Shown here: positions 62,065-64,000 of the stretch, piece by piece | Layout of the letters: every line of letters starts with the position of its first letter | Numbering within the stretch: position 1 is the stretch's first letter | From: Homalodisca vitripennis | Lineage: Eukaryota; Arthropoda; Insecta; Hemiptera; Cicadellidae | NCBI RefSeq assembly: GCF_021130785.1 | Contig: NC_060211.1 | Span: forward strand, 121,469,001-121,533,000 | DNA: 64,000 bases | Direction of reading: 5' to 3' | Notes under the pieces: model-generated | Database searches by the model: none | Told to the model about the DNA's origin: nothing | What the model saw: only the letters and a program-made list of their open reading frames with translations | Translations under genes and position numbers: made by a program

Positions 62065-62816
62065 CTCTCTATATATATAAATGCAAATGTTTGTTTGTAT
62101 GTTCCGTTATAACTCTGGAACCAATGCACGAAACATCGTGAAATTTTGTACAGTGATTCTACACGTTCCTGGAAGTAACATAGGCATACATACTAGAGTA
62201 AATTTGGTCCAATTTAAATAGTTTATTTAATTAATTTTTTAATTATAAATCGTTGTTGATGTTAGAGTGTTTTATATTGGATCCGACAGACTGCGCTACG
62301 ACACATAATACAAAACGAACTGATACTTAACAGCTGTTAATACTTTCAGATGAAGTTCATCAAAGAGGCAGAAACATTTGTTTACATTTAAAATTTAGAA
62401 AATTTTTATTGTAAAGTGCTTGATCAGTAGTGTAATGCAGGTTGCATAGAAGACGTCATTGCCTAATTTTAAATTCAGATTGCACCAATGATCAATAATA
62501 ATATATATAATAATAATATATAAAAATGAATGTTTGTGTGTTTGTCCTTTATAGACTCAGAAACTATTGGACCGATCACTATGAAAATTTGTATTTATTT
62601 GTATTTTTCTCTGTAGAAGGTTTATATGCAATGCCCATTGATGTAACTCCCCACCAGGCTATACTGCAAGATATAAAAGTTATCAAAGCGCCTGCACATT
62701 ATAAACTGCAATTACGACACAGTTACGTATATTAAATAGCCAAACACTATTTGAAGGCAAAGAAATATACGGGCAAAGCTTAAGAGACACGTGAGAAGCC
62801 GCGGGAAACAGCTAGT
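62064..62816 (+). mobile_element. Helitron-like non-autonomous element(s)
   Basis: The 5' end TCTCTCTATATATATAAATG followed by CAAATGTTTGTTTGTATG, then CTCTGGAACCAATGCACGAA, is typical of insect Helitron-like 5' ends. A second such 5' part (AAAAATGAATGTTTGTGTGT, ATAGACTCAGAAACTATTGG, ACCGATCACTATGAAAATTTG) begins near 62520. The 3' end is GAAGCCGCGGGAAACAGCTAG then T, the CTAG-type terminus. No Rep/helicase coding. Probably one copy nested in or joined to another; the outer one starts exactly where the foldback ends. Confidence 0.65.
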
Positions 62817-63530
62817 TTAAAACATTTTAAAGGAAAATACTCAATATACAAATATATTCTTCATGATTTTTTTGTTAAAATAGAATTTGAAGTTTTTATA
62901 AAGAAACTAAAACACTGAAGATAATGCTCGGGAAGGCCGTGTTATAAATCTTCCCCGGCTTATATTACACTTTGGCCGCCGTTAAAGTTGGACAGGGCTC
63001 AGTTGTTTTAGCCTTCATAACTCTTTATCTATAACTTTTAATTTCAGCCAGTTTGAAAAATGTCAATAATTTTCAGACAGTCCCTGAGAATTTATACAGA
63101 AATATTTCAATCTGATTATCCACTAATATAAAATAATAGGTACAATAATACATCGAAAATTAAAATGCTGTATTAAAAAGGTGATTTGCGTTTATTTTAC
63201 TATCTTGAAAGTACAATATTTCAATCTTTGTAATAGTTTATACAAACCTCCTACGAATCAGAAAATTTTCTCCTAAAATAAACTATGGAACATATAATCA
63301 CGCGCTCAAAACCATGTTGTAACATTAAAAATGATTAAATGATCAACACATAAAGATGTATCTATTAATCTGCATTTGTTAATAGTGACGTGCAACTCCT
63401 GGACTGTATTGAATTGTCCAGATTTAAGTGGTATAACGGTTTTTATTCTACCCAGGTTAGGTGTCATTGCCAGGCTAAATCATCTATAATAATATATAAA
63501 TATATATTATATATATTTATAACTATTTTT
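62817..63530. other. AT-rich DNA, nothing recognised
   Basis: No frames or repeats of note. Confidence 0.5.
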
Positions 63531-63537
63531 ACATACA

Positions 63538-63540
63538 CAA

Positions 63541-63576
<36 letters not shown>

Positions 63577-63577
63577 T
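63538..63577. repeat. (CA)n(TA)n microsatellite
   Basis: Short CA run followed by TATATATA, the same compound order as at 27.4 and 33.6 kb. Confidence 0.95.
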
Positions 63578-64000
63578 ATACCTAGATGTCTTTAAGTGCT
63601 CTTTAGCATTAAATTATATATGCTTAATTTACATAGGTTTATACAATTTCGAGTTGTTTTGAGTGTTAATACAAAAAAACCTAATTATTTGGGTCAATGT
63701 TAACAGCAATGTTTATGTTCACGTGAAAATCGCAAAATCTTTTATCTCAACCAGGTTCTGAGTTGGGGCAACTATACCCTAATTGACTAACACTGCATAG
63801 CTTTGGACTCTTTTATGACTTTAAGAATTAAGGCTAGTGACGTTCTAGGGCAAAGATTATGATCAAAAAACCATATTTGTCTCTAATCTTCATATAACTA
63901 ACGAACGAGTTACTAGAACTAGAGAGATACTAATAAAATCATGCAAACATAAGAAATTAATAGATATAGAGATACAAATCGGTGAGTCTATATACCCCAT

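Overview
This is an AT-rich, gene-poor piece of a eukaryotic nuclear genome, most likely an arthropod and probably an insect. That is inferred from decayed non-LTR retrotransposons with short microsatellite tails, a tRNA-derived SINE, Helitron-like ends (a GCGGGAAACAGCTAG-type 3' end), a decayed hAT transposase of the GTF2IRD2/ZBED/SCAND3-like group, and long (TA)n, (GT)n and (CA)n arrays. I see no intact protein-coding gene, no spliced gene model I would defend, and no rRNA or functional tRNA. Most open frames are random AT-rich frames or read-through of dinucleotide repeats.

The main structure is a direct array of large, diverged segmental duplications covering about 0.9-48 kb. Reading left to right, the same non-coding-looking blocks recur in the same order and orientation. 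I label them A (cACAGCTGTACAAT), B (AGCTGCTATC...AGCTGCAGCTGGG), C (TTCCGGntt), J (AACAGAAC...GTTTAGCTTGTCACATG), D (GGCTTGTCAGGTGG...TTGACGTTTCGTTGA), H, I, E and F. Unit 1 has A 0.9, B 5.4, C 8.0, J 8.4, D 9.0, E 14.0 and F 15.5 kb. Unit 2 has B 19.9, C 20.7, J 22.5, D 23.4, E 25.7 and F 28.1 kb. Unit 3 has A 30.8, B 31.8, C 32.7, D 34.9, H 35.4 and I 38.6 kb. Unit 4 has A 39.5, B 41.1, C 42.0, J 43.1, D 43.9, H 44.5 and I 45.1 kb. Unit 5 is partial, with A 46.0 kb and then B expanded to about five tandem copies at 46.5-47.5 kb. Units 3 and 4 can be followed against each other almost end to end. Unit length shrinks from about 14 to about 6 kb from left to right, partly because of inserted transposable elements.

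Inside the array sit LINE fragments (1.1-2.0 kb minus, 11.8-12.6 kb minus between ~600-bp direct repeats, 17.0-17.9 kb plus, 23.6-23.9 kb tail, 28.6-29.5 kb plus), Helitron-like pieces (6.0 and 18.6 kb), a hAT pseudogene carrying an internal four-copy 158-bp tandem duplication (36.1-37.6 kb), and a SINE dimer with a third inverted partial copy (37.6-38.2 kb).

From 48 kb to the right end the array is absent. That part is AT-rich intergenic or intronic DNA with a few GC-richer islands (50.7, 54.9, 57.0, 58.0 kb; the 58.0 kb one looks like a conserved regulatory element), a diverged SINE relic, a 272-bp-arm foldback element (61.4-62.1 kb), and a Helitron-like element abutting it (62.1-62.8 kb). 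The most interesting points are the array itself, an RNA-hairpin-like segment in block D with compensatory changes, and a 51-bp core of block F that is almost unchanged between two otherwise diverged units.
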